Below, piece by piece: positions 6,079-7,457 of a DNA stretch of 7,457 nucleotides; position 1 is the first letter of the stretch, and every line of letters begins with the position of its first letter. Origin of the DNA: Mariniphaga sp. (lineage in GTDB: Bacteria > Bacteroidota > Bacteroidia > Bacteroidales > Prolixibacteraceae); the NCBI GenBank assembly GCA_025363795.1, contig JANYLE010000185.1, positions 1 to 7,457 on the forward strand, written 5' to 3'. The notes beneath the pieces are model-generated. The model ran no database searches. It was not told the DNA's origin and worked only from the letters and a program-made list of their open reading frames with translations. Made by a program: the position numbers and the translations under genes.

Positions 6079-6819
6079 TTATTTAATCTTCGCAAATAAA
6101 ATACCACTGATTGATTTGTACTCCGGACTGTTGGCTCCGTAAGCCGATTTGACGTATAATTTCGAATCCAAAGCAACAGGTACCAATCCGGTTTTAGGGG
6201 CATACAGTACGATCTGGCGTTGCCGGCGGGCTGCCTCGGCTGCGGCATCCATCGAAATGCAAACAGAATTGGCCTGTTTTAAAGCTGCGTGCCTGGCTTT
6301 GAGCGAATCGATGCAAATGTCTTCCTCATTTGGTTTGTAGGCTGGTAGTGTAAGCAACAACATGATTAGCTTGTTGAAATTTTCAACTTTTGTGCCAAAC
6401 GAACCACTGCGTATTTTATTATGCTTCCCTGCTTCTTCGTCTTCTTTACCATCTGCAGTTTCTGCCGGGGGGATAATTTCTTCGGCTCTTTTATTGCGTA
6501 AATCGCGTACGATGGCTTCGGTTTGCGCGATCGTTTGATCCGTTACCTCCGAAATGCGTACCCCATTGACAATGCGCGTGACTAAACCATCCAGGCCTTC
6601 AAATGCAGTGGTACGTGCGGATACCGCATTATTGCAGGCGGTTTCAGCCGCTATTACGCCGTTCAAAACTTCATCACCACTTATTTTAAGTCGCTGCTGG
6701 TTCGAGATCGAAAGTCTCGGCTCGGAAGGATTATACGCAGGCTCGAATGTAACGGCCTTTTCGGTGATTTTTTCAATGTTGTCAACGTTTTGCTGATGAC
6801 TTTTCTTGTTGCTGTTCAT
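6079..6819 (-). CDS. Hypothetical protein with an internal two-fold repeat, mostly helical
   Basis: The product has 246 residues, no signal peptide, no membrane segment and no recognised enzyme motif. It is rich in Ala, Glu, Lys and Asn and looks largely alpha-helical. Residues about 11-90 (NVDNIEKI, EPAYNPSEPRLSI) and 144-228 (KVENFNKL, LPAYKPNEEDICI) align as two diverged copies of one unit. They are joined by a charged linker (110-142) containing PPAETADGKEDEEAGKHNK. The end SAYGANSPEYKSISGILF recalls, from memory, an uncharacterised family seen in many Bacteroidota; its function is not known to me. The ATG at 6819 is chosen because a good -7 box lies 41 bp upstream and the following sequence is hydrophilic from the start. 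It is transcribed against the serine hydrolase. That a protein is encoded is likely; its role is unknown. Confidence 0.85.
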   Translation of the reverse strand: MNSNKKSHQQNVDNIEKITEKAVTFEPAYNPSEPRLSISNQQRLKISGDEVLNGVIAAETACNNAVSARTTAFEGLDGLVTRIVNGVRISEVTDQTIAQTEAIVRDLRNKRAEEIIPPAETADGKEDEEAGKHNKIRSGSFGTKVENFNKLIMLLLTLPAYKPNEEDICIDSLKARHAALKQANSVCISMDAAAEAARRQRQIVLYAPKTGLVPVALDSKLYVKSAYGANSPEYKSISGILFAKIK

Positions 6820-6859
6820 AGAAACTGATTTTTGTTAGTTAATAATTCATGTTTGGAAA

Positions 6860-6867
6860 CAAAATTA
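6860..6867 (-). promoter_or_regulatory. -7 box for the minus-strand hypothetical gene
   Basis: On the minus strand this reads TAATTTTG, an exact TAnnTTTG match, 40 bp before the start codon. A TTG-type -33 element at the usual distance is not evident; the nearest lies about 27 nt upstream. The leader is AT-rich without a Shine-Dalgarno sequence. Confidence 0.55.
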
Positions 6868-7080
6868 TATCGTTTAAGAAAGAAAGCTGACTGACAAAAA
6901 GAGCGGCAGAATAATATTTTTAAATCGCTGTTCTTTAGTAATACTGAACCTTCTGATAAAAACAAACAAAAATGGCGAATACAAATTTATATAAAAGTTT
7001 TGGTAAAATGCAAAGGGTTTTTTTGTCAATAATAAAATTAATTCAAATTTTTTTCCGGCGTGAATCAATTTTTGGCTTTC

Positions 7081-7103
7081 ACCCTTGCCGGACAAGGGTT
7101 TTT
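7081..7103 (+). terminator. Terminator-like hairpin with T-run
   Basis: ACCCTTG (7081-7087) and CAAGGGT (7093-7099) form a perfect 7-bp stem around the loop CCGGA. They are followed by TTTT, and the T-run including the last stem base has five T. It has the form of a short intrinsic terminator, but no gene on the plus strand clearly ends before it, so it could end a small RNA or an attenuated leader. Confidence 0.4.
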
Positions 7104-7238
7104 CCCCTTTCCGGATTTCACAAATTGCCTTATGATGGGACCAATTATGCGGGAAGCCTGTTCTTTTTACTGCTGCTTTCTGACAAATACCGGCAGACGG
7201 GATTGAAACCACAGCGGGGCGATTACCTCTGACCATTC

Positions 7239-7271
7239 AGACCTTTCAGGTTTCAAAAACTTGAAAGGCCT
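7239..7271. repeat. Near-perfect inverted repeat, small dispersed-repeat type
   Basis: AGACCTTTCAGGTTT (7239-7253) and AAACTTGAAAGGCCT (7257-7271) pair at 13 of 15 positions plus one G-T pair, around a 3-nt loop. From memory, CAGACCTTTCAGGTTTT-type inverted repeats are scattered through many Bacteroidota genomes. No T-tract follows, so a repeat is favoured over a terminator. Confidence 0.65.
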
Positions 7272-7288
7272 AAACCGATTCCCGATTG

Positions 7289-7308
7289 ATTAAAATCCCG
7301 GTTTTAAT
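7289..7308. repeat. Small AT-rich hairpin
   Basis: ATTAAAA (7289-7295) and TTTTAAT (7302-7308) are perfect inverted repeats around TCCCGG. The stem is all A-T and only 7 bp, so it is weak. It follows the larger inverted repeat by 17 bp and may be part of the same element. Confidence 0.4.
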
Positions 7309-7411
7309 GATTGATAAGTGCAATATAATAGCAAAAACAGGCGCTCACACTGAGTGAAATAAGTTTGTGGAAAATAATAAACGTTTTTTATGATGTACAA
7401 TTGAAAAACAT

Positions 7412-7419
7412 TAATTTTA
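7412..7419 (+). promoter_or_regulatory. -7-like box before the gene entering the right edge
   Basis: TAATTTTA differs from TAnnTTTG only at the last base. It is followed directly by CAACATAA, the same eight bases that follow the -7 box of the lipoprotein gene (2603-2610). The distance to the ATG at 7452 is 32 bp. No good -33 element is seen. Confidence 0.35.
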
Positions 7420-7451
7420 CAACATAAATCTGAAATTTGAAAGGTATTGTT

Positions 7452-7457
7452 ATGCTA
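7452..7457 (+). CDS. Possible start of a gene running out of the window
   Basis: Only ATG CTA is inside the window, so nothing can be said about the product. The call rests on the context: the ten bases TATTGTTATG (7445-7454) are identical to those around the lipoprotein start (2644-2653), and both are preceded by a -7-like box and CAACATAA. Confidence 0.3.

Larger units (their letters stand above)
6868..7451. other. Intergenic region with hairpins and no convincing gene
   Basis: The region opens AT-rich with long T and A runs. It has a more GC-rich middle (about 7055-7225) and ends AT-rich. Frames of 86 codons (plus, from 6972) and 120 codons (minus, to 7236) run through it. Both contain homopolymer-coded stretches such as FFLLLL and match no family I know, and they overlap each other and the hairpins, so neither is called. 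The GC-rich middle could be a structured RNA or a decayed gene; I could not match it to a known riboswitch, tRNA or rRNA. Individual hairpins are listed separately. Confidence 0.6.

Noticed and set aside
7055..7230. Cobalamin or other known riboswitch, or a tRNA
   Set aside because: I compared both strands with remembered conserved cores and found no convincing match. The hairpins alone do not identify a class.
6972..7232. Plus-strand frame of 86 codons in the right-hand gap
   Set aside because: It is rich in homopolymer-coded Phe, Leu and Ile, has no recognisable domain, runs through a terminator-like hairpin and overlaps an opposite frame of similar quality.
6874..7236. Minus-strand frame of 120 codons upstream of the hypothetical protein
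   Set aside because: It overlaps the promoter region of the gene at 6079-6819, shows no family resemblance and has an unconvincing composition.

Overview
The window looks like a chromosomal segment of a member of the Bacteroidota, probably an anaerobic or sediment-type lineage. Three things point there. Several starts are preceded by AT-rich leaders without a Shine-Dalgarno sequence but with a TAnnTTTG-type -7 box. The lipoprotein, serine hydrolase and two-repeat hypothetical protein all have the look of families common in that phylum. Short palindromic and tandem repeats fill the gaps between genes. The assignment is inferred from style and remembered family resemblance; no database search was possible.

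Layout. Positions 2-1081 (+) hold the C-terminal part of a secreted multiheme c-type cytochrome with eight CXXCH sites, closed by a clear intrinsic terminator (1101-1136). A 366-bp gap follows with a long-range inverted repeat ending in a GTTGGGT core, which resembles an integron attC site or a dispersed repeat. At 1503-2452 (+) lies a tightly coupled pair: a 96-residue membrane protein and a 220-residue ABC ATPase joined by an ATGA overlap. At 2651-3874 (+) is a lipoprotein with one BIG2-type Ig-like domain and a seven-blade beta-propeller. It is followed 39 bp later by a secreted penicillin-binding-protein/class C beta-lactamase-type serine hydrolase (3914-5494, +).

The hydrolase and the next gene, a minus-strand hypothetical protein (6079-6819), converge on a 584-bp gap that is mostly repeat DNA. 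It holds an 18-bp direct duplication running into a 30-bp perfect palindrome, whose first copy supplies the hydrolase stop codon; a strictly alternating 42-bp tandem array (two 21-bp half units, six copies); and a bulged hairpin that may end the minus-strand transcript. The hypothetical protein is built from two diverged copies of one roughly 80-residue unit. The remaining 630 bp have no convincing gene but carry several hairpins, one with a possible mutually exclusive alternative pairing, and end with a promoter-like box and an ATG at 7452 whose leader matches that of the lipoprotein gene.

Working together. The cytochrome belongs to extracytoplasmic electron transfer. The membrane protein and ATPase probably form one small transporter. 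The lipoprotein and hydrolase may share a transcript and both act outside the cytoplasm, but no common pathway can be read from the sequence. No complete, clearly new multi-gene system is evident. The most unusual content is the repeat cluster between the convergent genes and the minimal ABC pair.
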